Of a DNA stretch of 64,000 nucleotides, positions 35,903-56,442 are shown in pieces. The notes beneath the pieces are model-generated. The model was not told the DNA's origin. It was given only the letters and a program-made list of their open reading frames with translations, and searched no databases. Position numbers and translations under genes: made by a program. Origin of the DNA: Diadophis punctatus similis (taxonomy: Eukaryota > Chordata > Lepidosauria > Squamata > Dipsadidae); NCBI GenBank assembly GCA_023053685.1, contig JALIGW010000001.1, positions 66,531,740 to 66,595,739 of the forward strand, written 5' to 3'. The number at the start of each line of letters is the position of its first letter. Within the stretch, counting starts at the first letter, position 1.

Positions 35903-36863
35903 CTTGCAAACGATAAATGTTGCTATGAAAATCCTTATAATGCAGAATGTCTTTTTCATTTGTAACTAATATACAATTATATTAAAGAACCATTTCAATA
36001 ATGTCAATTCATATTAAACTTGATAATCAAATTGCAAACGCAACTTTGTGGCTAACAATTTTATCAACCCCAAAACCAGTTTACATAAACAGCAAAACAA
36101 GGTGTTATAAAACAAGTTCAATTTTGAAGAAAGCAGTGTTTATTCTATTGAAGAATTTTTTCAGAATCATACTATTTATTTAAACTTTTTTCCACTTACC
36201 ACTTTCATAAAGCTGCAGATAAAAACTTTTCTGAAAGATTTCAAAATCAACTTTATAAAGCAATATTTTGCTATGACATATTTACAGTTGAACTTTTTTT
36301 AAAAAAAGAACTACTTCAAATACTACTAAATATTTCTTCAAATATTTCATGTGATGGTAATGACAACCATAAAGCCCCTTTATGATGAAATTTCCTAAAC
36401 CAATCTTTGATCAACATAAAACTTTAAATCAGAACTGATAACTCAATAGCCAAGTCAAGATTGGACAAGATTACACATTAAAATATAGGAACGATGAGGA
36501 TTGGCTGATGAATTCATTTATGGGAACTATAGTTTCAAATGATCACTTGTTTTTTTTTTCCAAGTTCCATGACAGTTTACCTATCATATGGACCTCGTGC
36601 TTTTGGCACAAGTAATAAGTTTCTTCAAATAACATATTTATAAATGTTACCATCTGTAGTCATTACAAATCTAACAAACCTAAAACTCTGGTATAAATCT
36701 GCATTATAATTAAAAATGCTTAAATAATAATACACAGATGTACTTAAGGATACTACTGAAACTTTGTCCGCCTGATAGGATACAGTCACTTGCCTTTTCT
36801 AACCACCAACAGTTCAGTCTTCATGGTGATCAAAATGTCCTTGTTCAAATCTAGCAATTTTGG
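35903..36863 (-). other. YIPF4: Likely YIPF4 3' untranslated region
   Basis: AT-rich DNA directly after the YIPF4 stop with no other feature. One AATAAA on the minus strand is at about 36175-36180, but several AT-rich candidates exist, so the polyadenylation site is not fixed. Confidence 0.4.
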
Positions 36864-45199
<8,336 letters not shown>

Positions 45200-45369
45200 C
45201 GCTCCGCCCGCCGCGACAGCCGCGAAAGCTCGGTCGGAGAGCCGAGAGAGGGCCGAACGGAACCGCCGGCCAGCCCGGTCAACAGCAACCCGCGGAGGCG
45301 GAGATCATCTCCTCCTCCTCCTCCTCCCTCCTCCTGCTGACTGAGCATCAAGCAGCAAACCTGAGATCG

Positions 45370-45675
45370 ACTTTCCGATTGGGCTCCCGTAAAGCCCTCT
45401 TTGATTGGCTGCTAAGATCTTCTTCCCGATTGCCTCGGAACTGGATTTCATTGGTCTGGAGAGCCCCGGTGCTAGGTAATTGGTTGGATCAGGACCAGAC
45501 GGGAGGCGGAAGAAAGAAAAAGATGGGGGCGGGGGGAGAGGACAGTTCTTCTGGAAAGGAAAGGGGGTGGGGTAAATCTTGTACCGTCTTCCTTGAAACT
45601 TCCACGCCTATGATGATGATGATGTGATGATGTTGCCACGAAAGAAGCTTCGGTTATAACTCTCTGATTGGCTAC
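45370..45675 (-). promoter_or_regulatory. YIPF4: YIPF4 promoter region with CCAAT-box array
   Basis: Five ATTGG motifs (CCAAT on the transcribed strand) at 45378, 45404, 45450, 45479 and 45667, all in the same orientation; four lie within about 105 bp. They sit 180-470 bp upstream of the YIPF4 ATG, next to a CpG island at about 44960-45330. This is the usual layout of NF-Y-driven TATA-less promoters. Binding is inferred. Confidence 0.55.
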
Positions 45676-46138
45676 TTCCTTGCATTGTGCATTATTTTGT
45701 TGCGTAGAAAATAGGGGTTTCTCTGCTTATTTTTTGCTTAGCAAGCGCATGTTCTGCTGATCTATTAATGCTCAGTCAGTATTGTAATGCTGAGGAGGCA
45801 GAATGTATCTATTGAATCTATTGTTAGATCTCTTGAGTTATTTGCAGTAGATCAGCACGGAGTTCCAATGGTCAGTTATTTAATAGTTGCAGCAACTTAC
45901 GCTAAAATGACAAATAGTTTTCAGATAAACCAATGCTCAAACAACCACCAGATACGCTTTTTCAAAAACCTTTTCTGGTGTTGGAAGCATTTCTGATGCT
46001 TTTACATTTCTTTTTATATGCCTGGTATACAATTGAAGGGGTGTTGTGGCCAATTACTTTTGCCCCACTGCCTTTCCTTCACTGTTGCATCAATTTTGAA
46101 CCTTAGAAGCAGAAACAGAAATTGATTGCAGTCTAACA

Positions 46139-46245
46139 GATTAACAGAGTTGGAAGGGACCTTGTAGGTCATCTAGTCCAACCCCTCCCCCCCCCCCCGC
46201 TCAAGCAGGAGACACTGCACCATTTCTGACAAATGCAAGTCTAAC
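46139..46245 (-). mobile_element. CR1-type LINE fragment, antisense
   Basis: GAGTTGGAAGGGACCTTGTA, a C-run, then CTCAAGCAGGAGACACTGCA. Confidence 0.65.
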
Positions 46246-46434
46246 ATAAGCTTCCTGGCAGAAATGCATCAAACAAGACCATTAATGCACCAAAGATACC
46301 AGGGGCCGCAGTATGAAAGATCCTTTCAATTACTTTTAGCAGCAGAGGACGAAAGAATTCCACCACTAAAAATGCAGATTCAAGCAATTTGATTCTTCCT
46401 TCTAATCTAGAAAATGGTACATTATTATCTAAAA

Positions 46435-46768
46435 CGGGTCGGCAACCTTAAACACTCAAAGAGCCATTTGGACCCATTTCCCACAGAAAAGAAAACACTG
46501 GGAGCCACAAAACCCTTCCCGTGCCTGACTTTCCTGAGCGGCCACAGAACTAGCATATGTAGGTGAATTAAATGTTCTGTTTTCTTCTGAAAGTTTCTTT
46601 TCTTGGATTTATCCATGGTTGGCCTACCGGGGGTCAAAAAGCTCAATAAATTGCGTTCCAGCGGGTATCACACATTGGCGGTTGTGACACATATTTTGAG
46701 CAACGGAGCCACAGCAGAGGGATGAAAGAGCCACATGTGGCTCCAGAGCCACGGGTTGCTGACCCCTG
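46435..46768. mobile_element. hAT-type non-autonomous element, family F
   Basis: Ends CGGGTCGGCAACCTT / GGTTGCTGACCCCTG are inverted, the left end lacking two bases. Duplication ATCTAAAA / CTCTAAAA (7 of 8 match). The interior has GAGCCACA motifs. Confidence 0.75.
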
Positions 46769-48239
46769 CTCTAAAAGGACTCTTTAACATGCAAATGGCT
46801 GTTTATAAAAAACAACACAAAAATGTTGTTGATATTTGTTAGATTTATATCCCACACTTTCTCCAGAAGCTCAAGGTTACGCATATGAGGGAGTCTAGTC
46901 ATTTTATACTCAAGCTGAGGGAAGACAAGTGGCCCAAAGTCATCCAATGAGTTTCTATAATTCAAATGGACTAGAATCTGGATTTCCCCAATACTTAGTC
47001 AATACTTTACTGATTACACCAGAATCTGGGCTCTTGATAGGACAATGTGGTATAAGTATGTTAATTAAAAATAATCAATTTGTAATTGAGTATGTAGTGA
47101 ACCAGGCTCATATCCTGCTAACCAATAAAATATTCTATTATTTTGATTTAGTGTGTTCTCAAAGATTACAGTAATAAATTACTATGCTTTTTATTTTCAT
47201 AGTTCTGTTGATCCTTTCATATTATTGTATGCATTATACTTTTACCATTTTGTTTGCAATTTTATAATTAAAAAAACAGTTGATTCACTGTCAGCTATCC
47301 ATGGTTGCTAATGAGCAGTCCTGTCTTCTGTTGTCTCATATGTGTTTTGTCTCAGATATGTCAATAGCATTGCTGCTGTTTATAGCTATTCCAGGGGCAG
47401 AAACAAGTTGAAAACAGGTTTTCTGAAAATTGAAATGGATTAAAAATTACTTGAGTACAATATTTCAGGATTGTCTATCTGGACTTGCCATATTAAATAT
47501 AAAAAAAATGAGTGAGCTAAAAAAAACTTGACCAGTTTCATATTTTACCTTGAGCAAGAATAATGAATGGGTTTGTTTCTAATTATAAAATAAAAATTTC
47601 ATCTGTATATGATATACATTTATAATGCTTCATATGAAATAGTATTTATTTGTTGAGGGTGGGGTGAATTCTAGAGCTCATTTGCCCTTTCCTTCACATT
47701 TGAAACAGTCCCTGAATTTTGCAATGCTATCATTCCCAGGGTTCTGACCTATTTAGAATATAGATTTAAAATAGGGGATCTTAGCAGGCAGACAGCTTTA
47801 GCATATATCATTGCAATGTTGGTATATGAGTCCAGTTCTTTTTTATACCAAATACAATATGAGGAAATTAATTCATGATACAACAGAATGCAAGTAAATG
47901 TTCTGTCAGCCACAGTCCCGGGACATGTGGGAGCAACTGTCACCTAGATAGATTTCAGAGTACAGCTGCACAGACACCCTGCTGTGAAACCCTCTGGTTG
48001 AAGGTGGGCTCTATGGAGCCCTTCAACTGTTACTACGGTACTATATTGACTTTTCTGGTGCACAGAAGCATTTCTGCCTAGATTTTGTCACCTTGTTGAT
48101 GGTAGAACTACCAAAGCTAGTTCTTGGTAACTTCAAACTGCATTGGTGATGTAGAATTCGGAGCAGCTCAAGAATTCATGGCAACCATTGACTTGAGCAT
48201 TGGAGATTGCATGTTGGTTTAGGTTTTATATTAGGGTAG
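46769..48239. other. Intergenic between YIPF4 and NLRC4, no feature recognised
   Basis: AT-rich unique-looking DNA with chance ORFs. Confidence 0.55.
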
Positions 48240-48531
48240 TGGGATAGAATGTGAACCTGGAGAAGCCATGGGTGGAGTCTTGGCAGAGCTTTCTCATGGT
48301 AGAGGCAGCTGTACATTCCAAAGATAAGCCCAAATTAAGAGTCTGCAGTGCTGAACTAGATGGGGAAGGGGAGGAAGATGTTCAGCCACATTCTAGGATC
48401 TCTCAGGATATATCTATCAGAGTGGATGGATATAGCTTTAGTCTGGCAAGATTCTGTCCAGTACATGTAAGCAAATAAAAGACTGGATTCAATTGGATTT
48501 CATTGTGTCATCTTTGAGCTTGAGCCTGACA
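48240..48531 (+). mobile_element. Candidate solo LTR, same family as 22740-22965
   Basis: TG...CA bounds, an internal AATAAA (about 48473) and an end TTTGAGCTTGAGCCTGACA. The shared string CTGGCAAGATTCTGT and similar U3/R order match the 22.7-kb LTR. Flanks GGTAG / AGTAG agree at 4 of 5 bases. Confidence 0.5.
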
Positions 48532-48536
48532 AGTAG

Positions 48537-50326
48537 TTGCACTGTGAGCTGGTAATGAAAGATATAACTGCTAGTCTCTTGCTATGGTTGGGTCACTCTA
48601 GGACTGATTTACCTTTGCTGGTTAGGGTTCCAGAAGGGTTTCAGAAGGATGGGTTCCAGAAATTGCTTAGGCTTTTTTCCTGAGTTTTCAGTGGATAATT
48701 CAACTGAGCCCTTTGTTGCACTCTAAAATAGGCATGTGAGGGGCAACTTAGGTTGGATGGTTCCTATGTAGCCTCTCACTGTAATCAATCCTGGGGTGTT
48801 TCTTGGTTTTCTGAGAAACTCCAGCAGATGAAACAGCAGAAGAGATTCCTAGAATGACAGTGGAGAAAGATAAGACCTGCAGGTTTACTACAGTTAAGAA
48901 CCCATCTTACATTGTGGCAAAAAGAGCAACGAAATGTGAATATTTTTCCTGTTGTTATCATGTCCACAAATAGCTGTCAAGCAGCCCAGGTGCCCCATTC
49001 ATTGCTGAAGAGAACAGGCTACAAGAACATTTGAAGAGCTTCTGGGAAGAATAATTTAGGCATCTAAAATGAAGTTGAAACTCCAACTGGGCAAGTCCTA
49101 TCAAGGCGATGGAAGCACAATCTTGCATGCTTAGCTGTTTGTCAAACATGTATAGATTAGTGGTTGTTTGTATAAACATAACATAAGTAAAAAAAAGTAC
49201 TGATAAAAGAGGACAATAGGACAGTAGGACAGGGACTGCAGGCACAGTGGTGTGCTTATGCACGCCCCTTACAGACCTCTTAGAAATGGGGAGAGGTCGA
49301 CTGTAGACAGTCTAAGGTTAGGAGACACTTTTACCCTATTAGTCCTTTATCCAGAATTCATAACTAACAAACATTACTATTGAAATGTTGTTTATTGGTA
49401 GGCTATCTGGACAAATTAAAGAAGGAAAGATCTGGTGGAATATATGAACAGGATGGTGCTACTGACCTTATGATCTACTAGATGCTTCCTATAGGTGTTT
49501 GGCTAATTACTGTGGGGACAGAATGGTGGACTGATTTACCAAATGTTTTAGAATTATAGCTTCCACCACTTCTTCCCATTGGCTATTGATGTCCAAATAT
49601 GGCAATGGGGAGTGTGGCAATTGATGTCTAATTTTTACAGGACCACCATTTCTCCTCCCTTCTAAATCTTTGGTATGATCCAAGCTGTCTCTTATTACAG
49701 CCTAATACATAGCAGATGACAAACATAATACTTTCCAGAGGTATGACATTTCTTTAGGTTTTCCAACCAAAGGGGAGGTTGTGGTCAATTGTGTAAGAAG
49801 ATCTTATTGTTCTTATTAGGAGTCTTTTGCCCAGGGACATGCATGAGTTGTTGATTTTTTTAGATTTCATCTTGCTTTTATTATTCTTGGCCCATGTAGG
49901 TGTTTCCATTCCATCTTTAATATCCTGATCACAGATGTTTAATTGCTGAGTTCAGAATATTTAGTTAGATAGCTAGTTAATTTATATTTAGCAAAAAGTT
50001 CTACACTCCTTGGCTATATCGGTACATCCCAACAACTAAAATTTAGCTCTGTAAAAATGTATTCTCTTAACCTGCTTGAATTAGGCCTTTGTGTTTCGTA
50101 ATTGTGGCTTTCTGTGCAGATCTAGAGGAATTTTAATTTTGTTTTAAAACATTTTTCTCTGGTGCACAGGAAGATGGTGTACAAGAAGATGTTGCAATGT
50201 TGTCACAGAGAAGTCCCAACTTTAATTTAAAAGAGAGGTTTGAAATTTTCTGGGCAAAGAATTGAGAACAATCCACCTGCTCAGGTTTATACTTCAGCTG
50301 AAATCATACCTAGAGCAAGCACCTGG
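48537..50326. other. Intergenic between YIPF4 and NLRC4, no feature recognised
   Basis: No coding conservation or transposon end identified between the candidate LTR and the hAT element. Confidence 0.55.
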
Positions 50327-50334
50327 GCCTGACC

Positions 50335-50689
50335 CAGAGGTGGGTTCCTCCCGGTTCGGACCGGCTCGCCTGAACCGGTAGCAAGTAGCTGGTGATGTCA
50401 CGATGACGTCACAGAACTGGTTCTGTTGGTGCCGGTCCGTGGACGCCACCATCTTTTTTTGGGAATTTTTTTGGGGGGATTTTTTTTGGGTTTTTTTCTT
50501 CTGCGCATGCGCTGAAGCCAAGTTTCTGACACTGCGCATGCGTCGCCATCTTGTTTTCCATCTTTTTTGGGAGGGGTTGGATTTTTTGGTTATGTGCATA
50601 TGCGCAAAGCGCGCGGGCGCCCATGAGGCGCAGCCACGCGGCATGGGACGAAGCGAACCGGCAGCAAGATAAGTTAGAACCTACCCCTG
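50335..50689 (+). mobile_element. hAT-type non-autonomous element, family B
   Basis: Ends CAGAGGTGGGTTCC / GTTAGAACCTACCCCTG. Perfect 8-bp duplication GCCTGACC (50327-50334, 50690-50697). About 130 bp upstream of the candidate NLRC4 promoter. Confidence 0.88.
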
Positions 50690-50814
50690 GCCTGACCTAA
50701 GTTACACATGCACTTGCTTCCTTGCCAGATCATTTGTAATGAATGTTGTGGAGAGCTGTCTTTGAATGACAGTATTCACTTCTGTAAGCACTACCCTTTC
50801 TTGCAACACCCTTC

Positions 50815-50950
50815 TTGCAAAACCGGAAGTGTTGTTAGTATTCTGTGAGCTAAGTGAAACCAGCATCAAAGTTCAACAACTGGGTGTGAGAAGGAACTTA
50901 AAAGGAACTTAAAACTGCTACAGATTTCCCCTAACAGCTTCTCAAAACAG
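50815..50950 (+). promoter_or_regulatory. NLRC4: Candidate NLRC4 promoter and noncoding first exon
   Basis: A consensus donor (AAAACAG|GTATGT) stands at 50950/50951. Upstream are an ETS motif ACCGGAAGTG (50821-50830) and TTGCAA-type C/EBP motifs, fitting a myeloid promoter. It lies 2.1 kb upstream of the CARD exon. No transcript evidence. Confidence 0.3.
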
Positions 50951-51866
50951 GTATGTTTCTTTTTGCTTGATGTACTTTGAACATTTCAGGCATTGTTTTA
51001 GATTAGTATTATAGAACAACCATAACAAGAGATGTGTATTCTTTGGGGATGATTTCTACTTACATTTGTGAAAGGAAGGAAGGAAGGAAGCGGTGTGGGG
51101 AACATGCACAGAGAGCATTTCTTTACTAGAAGCAGCTCCAGATCTATCCATTAATCCTCTCCTCAAGATCCAGCTCCCGCCGCTCCAGTTCAGGATTCCT
51201 GGGGCTCCTTCAAAGAACTACATTTTTCCTATGATCAAAATGCTTTTTCCTTTTTGGGGGGGAGGGAGAACATGGCTACTGCTCCAGAGCCTTAATATAT
51301 TTGGTGAAACCAAACTGTACAAATGAACTTTGCAGGTGAAAGACAGCAATGAACAGCTCCCTGACAAAGTTATGGATATTTTCTGCCTGCCTTGGTGCCA
51401 GCTCTATGTTATGCATACTGCTTTTATTCCTGTCCAGATCTCTTGACTGCCTATCAGCTGAGCCAACTGCAAGTGTAGAATTCAGAGATGGCTCAAGATA
51501 TTTTGATGAAGGACACTGAAAATCTATATGTTGTCTTGTTGCCTAGTTAAAAAAATGCAATATATATTTGATAGTTAGCTGCTAATTAACCGAACTGCAC
51601 ACTTGCTGCTTTAAACATATCGTCTTGTCAAAAGGGTCAAGTTGATTGTTAAGATTTTGTTATGTCCCCTGAGAAATGTAATCCTTTAAAATGTTCATCA
51701 TTGTAAGAGAGTTTAAGGAATTGGCCTTTCTTAATGACAGTCACATCACAAAACGAACCACATTGGAACATCTTGTACTTCCGTTAGGAGATGGTTTTGG
51801 TGAAATCAACCTTTTTGACAGTTTGATGTGGACTTCCGTATACCAGGAAGTGAAATAAATATGGTA
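50951..51866. other. Candidate NLRC4 5' intron, no feature recognised
   Basis: A short (GGAA)n run near 51075. Otherwise unique-looking. Confidence 0.5.
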
Positions 51867-51892
51867 GATATTTATTTATTTATTTATTTATT
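51867..51892. repeat. (TTTA)n microsatellite
   Basis: About six TTTA units, abutting the antisense SINE and probably derived from its A-rich tail. Confidence 0.8.
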
Positions 51893-52126
51893 TCATGAGA
51901 TTTATATACCGCCTCACAGTGCAAGCACACTCTAAGCAGTTTACACCAGTAAGCAATGTATATTTATATTGCCCCCAACAATCTGGGTCCTCATTTTACC
52001 TACCTCGGAAGGATGGAAGGCTGAGTCAACCTTGAGCCGGTGAGATTTGAACCGCTTACCTGCGGATCAATGTCAGCTAAAGTGGCCTGCAGTGCCTGCC
52101 TCTAACAGCTGCGCCACCTCGGCTCT
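51893..52126 (-). mobile_element. Sauria-type SINE, antisense
   Basis: TATATACCGCCTCACAGTGC through GCTGCGCCACCTCGGCTCT; near full length with intact A box. Confidence 0.88.
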
Positions 52127-52309
52127 TTAAGATATGGATATATTAATTCACCATTCACATTTCCCATCCCATATAGAAAACAAATGTCTTCATTTATCCA
52201 AGAAGATTCTATGCAGAATGTAAAACTTGGAAAAGGATTTTTTTTAAATCAATTTTTATAATTAGCATCATAGCATGGTGCTATGATTCAGTCTGTGTGC
52301 ATTTGTGAA

Positions 52310-52925
52310 GTTTAGAATATAATATATTAGAATTCTTTACTGGCAAGTGTGATTGGACACACAAGGAATTTGTCTTTGGTGTATATGCTCTCAGTGTACA
52401 TAAGGAGAATAAAATACATTCATCAAGAATAAAAAGATACAACACTTAGTGATAGTCAAGGTTACTAATAAGCTGTCAAATCGTACTAGGAAACAAGTAA
52501 AAACAATATAAATTGAAAGATACAAGCACATGGTTATAGTAATAAGTAGAAAGAGATTGATACTAATAAGTAAGAGAATAATAATAGTAATATAGTCTTA
52601 GTAAATTATTTCACAATGTTGTGGAAATTAGTTGTTAAGCAGAGTGATGGCATTCGAGAAAAAACTGTCCTTGTGTCTAGTTGTTCTGATGTGCAGTGCC
52701 CTGTAGCGCCTTTTTGAGGGTAGAAGTTGAAACAATTTATGTCCAGGATGTGAGGGGTCTGGATATTTTCACAGCCCTCTTTTTGACTCATGCAGTATAC
52801 AGATCCTCAATGGAAGGCAGGTTGGTAGCAATTATTTTTTCTGCAATTCTAATTATCCGTTGAAGTCTGTGTTTGTCTTGTTTGGTTGCAGAGCCCAACC
52901 GGACAGTTACGGAGGTGCAGATTAT
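52310..52925 (-). mobile_element. Rex1-type LINE 3' fragment, antisense
   Basis: Minus strand, allowing a frameshift, reads HPGHKLFQLLPSKRRYRALH and RTTRHKDSFFSNAITLLNN, the same C-terminal pattern as 5597-6025. The 3' end gives TGTCCAATCACACTTGCCAG on the minus strand. It ends just before the NLRC4 first coding exon. Confidence 0.65.
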
Positions 52926-52997
52926 GTTTTATTATTAAAATCTGTGCATTTCCTCTAGGATTACCAACCATTTCTGCTGCTGTATTTGAACCTTCAG

Positions 52998-53098
52998 AGT
53001 AAGAGTGATGACGTGCAGTCAACCAAGTTAGCATTCATTATTCAGAACACGAGTAGAATTGATTAGATTCAGATTGGAAGAACCGTCTGCACTCACCA
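52998..53098 (+). other. NLRC4: Probable NLRC4 5' UTR portion of the first coding exon
   Basis: A plausible acceptor (pyrimidine-rich stretch, then CCTTCAG) ends at 52997, directly after an antisense Rex1 LINE. About 100 nt of non-repeat sequence leads to the CARD ATG. The exact boundary is inferred. Confidence 0.35.
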
Positions 53099-53360
53099 AT
53101 GGATTTTTTAGAGAATAACCGTCAACAGCTTATTCAAAGAATGGAGATGCAAACCGTCAAGAAAATTGTAGATTGTCTTTTTGCAAAATCTGTTTTGTCA
53201 CATGAAGAAAAAGATAGTATCCTTTGCCAAAAAGTAAGGCAGGATGCGTCAAGAAAATTGACATGCTCCGTTTTGGAAAAAGGTGACGAAGCCTGTAATA
53301 TTTTGGTGACATCACTGGAGAAAATAGATTTTTTCCTTTTTAAGAAACTACAGGGAAGCC
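53099..53360 (+). CDS. NLRC4: NLRC4 coding exon 1 (CARD)
   Basis: Starts at ATG 53099 (MDFLENNRQQLIQRMEMQTV), aligned with human [20 protein letters not shown], and ends in KKLQGS at donor GTAAGT 53361 (phase 1). A single six-helix CARD. The start is fixed by homology. Confidence 0.94.
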
Positions 53361-56300
53361 GTAAGTAGATATTCAATTTAGTTTTTATTTTTTTATTATA
53401 TTCTTATAGTAAGTATCTTTATTAAGATTGCCATTTTTTCAAATTCGGTTGCTTTATTAAGTACAAATTAACCGTTATTATTTTGCCTAAGATAGAGGTG
53501 GTATCAGGAGAAAGTCATCCATTCAGACTTTTATGTACCATTAAAAATATAGAAACCAGTAGTTTTCAAGAATCTTGTACCACACCAGAGAAAGCTTTTG
53601 AAAGTTAGAACTAGCCCCTGAAGTGGGCTCCAAAAACATCCGAGCTTCAAAAATCCAGATAATTACTAAATGGCAGCAAAATATTAAAGGGTTTTCCACT
53701 TATCAAGGTTTTTACAGCTCAGATTGGACAACAGCTCTAACTAAAATCTAGTATAAAATGTAGGTTGCCTCTATCTGATCTCATTTAATCTGCATTGTAA
53801 TAGTCCAGTGATGGCGAACCTATGGCACGTGTGCCCCAGGTGGCACACGGAGCCATATCTGCCGGCACGCAAGCTGTTACCCTAGCTCAGCTCCAGCGTC
53901 CATGTGCGCGGCGGCCAGCTGATTTTTTGGCTCACATGGAGGCTCTGGGAGGGCATTTTAGGCTTCTGGAGGGCCTCCAGGGGGCGGGGGGTGTTTTTGC
54001 CCTCCCCAGGCTCCAGGGAAGCCTCTGGAGCCTGGGGAGGGCGAAAAACGGGCCTACTGGGCCCACCGGAAGTCGGGATATGGGCCGTTTCCGGCCTCCA
54101 GAGGACCTCTGCGGGAGTGGGAGAGGCCGTTTTTGCCCCCCCCCCAGGCATTGAATTATGGGTGTGGGCACTCGCATGTGCGTGATAGCGTGCGCGCACG
54201 CGCTTTCGGCACCCGAGGGAAAAAAGGTTCGCCATCACTGTAATAGTCTATCAATTAAATCATACTCTTTAGTAACATTGCATTCAGACTTTTCTGTTTT
54301 CTTTTAGATACAGATGGGCAAGTTACACAACAAGATGTTGATTACTTAGCTCAGGATTTAACTAACTTATATAGGAATCCGTCCTTTGAACGTTTTCATC
54401 CACTGGGCGAAGAAATTGATATCATCTTTGATTTAAAGAATACCTATACAGACATCTTGCTTTGGAAGAAAGATATCCATAATTCCCGCTTGGCGCAAAT
54501 GACTTTAAATGCCCTTTTAGATGAACTTAAAAGTCCCTGTATCATAGAGGGGGAAGCTGGGAAAGGAAAAACCACTCTCCTCAAAAAGATTGCTTTACTC
54601 TGGGCTAATGAAGATCATCCTTCTTTGACGAAGTTCAAGCTTGTCTTCTTCATCAGCCTGAGTGGGGTAGAGGCAGGACTATATGAGTCCATATGTGAGC
54701 AGCTTCTTAAGAAGAACTATAGAATATGTAAAGAAGACTTTATGGAGATATTAGAATTGCTAGCAGAAAAAGTCCTTTTCCTTTTAGATGGGTATGATGA
54801 ATTCAAGTCCCAGAGCTGCCCAGAAATAGAAGCACTGATAAAAGAAAGTCATAAATTCAAGAACACAGTTATTGTTACTACAAGGACCGAGTCAATTCAA
54901 AGACTGAGGCGGTTTGGGTCACTCATTGCTGAGACAGGCGATCTAACCGTGGAATGTGCAAAAACATTAGTTGAAAATGTTTTGAACGATGCCACATTAG
55001 CTGAGGGCCTGCTGTCTCAATTGGAGAGTTTAGATTCCACTTTTCAGAATTCAGGGACTCAGCTGAAGAACCTTATGAGGACCCCTTTATTTGTGATTAT
55101 TGCTTGTGCCATCCAAATGGGAGAATCCACTTTTACTCCACACACACAAACCACTCTGTTCGCCACCCTATACAATTTGTTGGTAGAGAAAAACAAGCAC
55201 AAGATCGATGGGACAAGTGACAAACATTTTCGGCTCAGCCTAATTCACTGTGGAAATTTGGCTTTGGATGGAATCTTTGAGCAAAAATTCGTTTTTCATC
55301 GCGAGGATTTTTCCAGCAAGAAAGAAGATGTGCTATTATCTATGGGCCTTATGCACAAGTACACAGCTCAGAGACTAAAAGAAGCATATACATTTTTTCA
55401 TAAATCTTTCCAAGAATATATTGCAGGTAGAAGACTTTCCAGACTGTTGAGTTCCAATAGGGATGAGGAAGTAACCAGAGGATTAAAATATCTCAAAGAA
55501 ATTAGCAGGTTCTCGGATATAATTACTACTTATCACAGTTTACTTTTGTATACCTGTGGATCGTCTTCTGAAGCCACCCAAAAAATTGTCAGCCATTTAT
55601 CAGCCATTTATCAGAAGGGCAGTCTTTTTGGATTGCCTTTTGCTCATGATTTTCCAGAAGAACACAAGAAATATGAACGAATTGCTGAAGAAGAAGAAGA
55701 AGGCTTAATAGCAACTCGGGAAAATTCATTTGTGGAGTGTGTTATTCGATTCCTTTATGAAAGCATCTCTGAAACAACTGTAAAGGAGGAGTTTGAGAAA
55801 TTTTTCCATGATAAAAAATTGTACATCAATACCCAGAGCATTCCTACCTATGTCTCTGGGTTTTTTGACTACTTTTCTAATTGTGTAAGTATGTTAGAAG
55901 TCATCAAATTAGACTTTTTTGGTACTTCATCAGCTACAAGGACAGCATGGAAAACTGTCATCCCCGAAAAGGCAGTGTCCTTATTCTTCGACTGGGATCG
56001 AAAGCTCAAAGGGTTAGAAATTACCTTAAAAGATTTCAATCAATTAGAAAAAGGTGATGTTAAGTATCTGGAAAAAATATGTTGCTCTGCCTCAAGTCTG
56101 AGACTGATTATCAACAAATGTCCTGGCCTCACAGGAAAGTTGAGGGAAGTCCTCAATAGCTGTACAAATTTGCAGGATCTTATTGTAGAGTCCACACCTC
56201 TTAGCATGGAAGATGAGCAACAGATAACTGAAATGATGGTACTGAAAACTATAAAAATAAAAGACCTGCAGAGTGAAAACCAGCATGGTATGTGAACAAT

Positions 56301-56399
56301 AATTTCGACAAATAACATGTTTACTATGATTCAGATACTGTATATTGCATAGGGAGTTTATTTGTTTGTTTGTTTGTTTGTTTATTTATTTATTATTGT

Positions 56400-56442
<43 letters not shown>

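Noticed and set aside
54457..56295. Treating position 54457 as the start of the NLRC4 NACHT protein
   Set aside because: The codon there is TTG within an exon that begins at 54308. The upstream codons match NLRC4 and join the CARD exon in phase.
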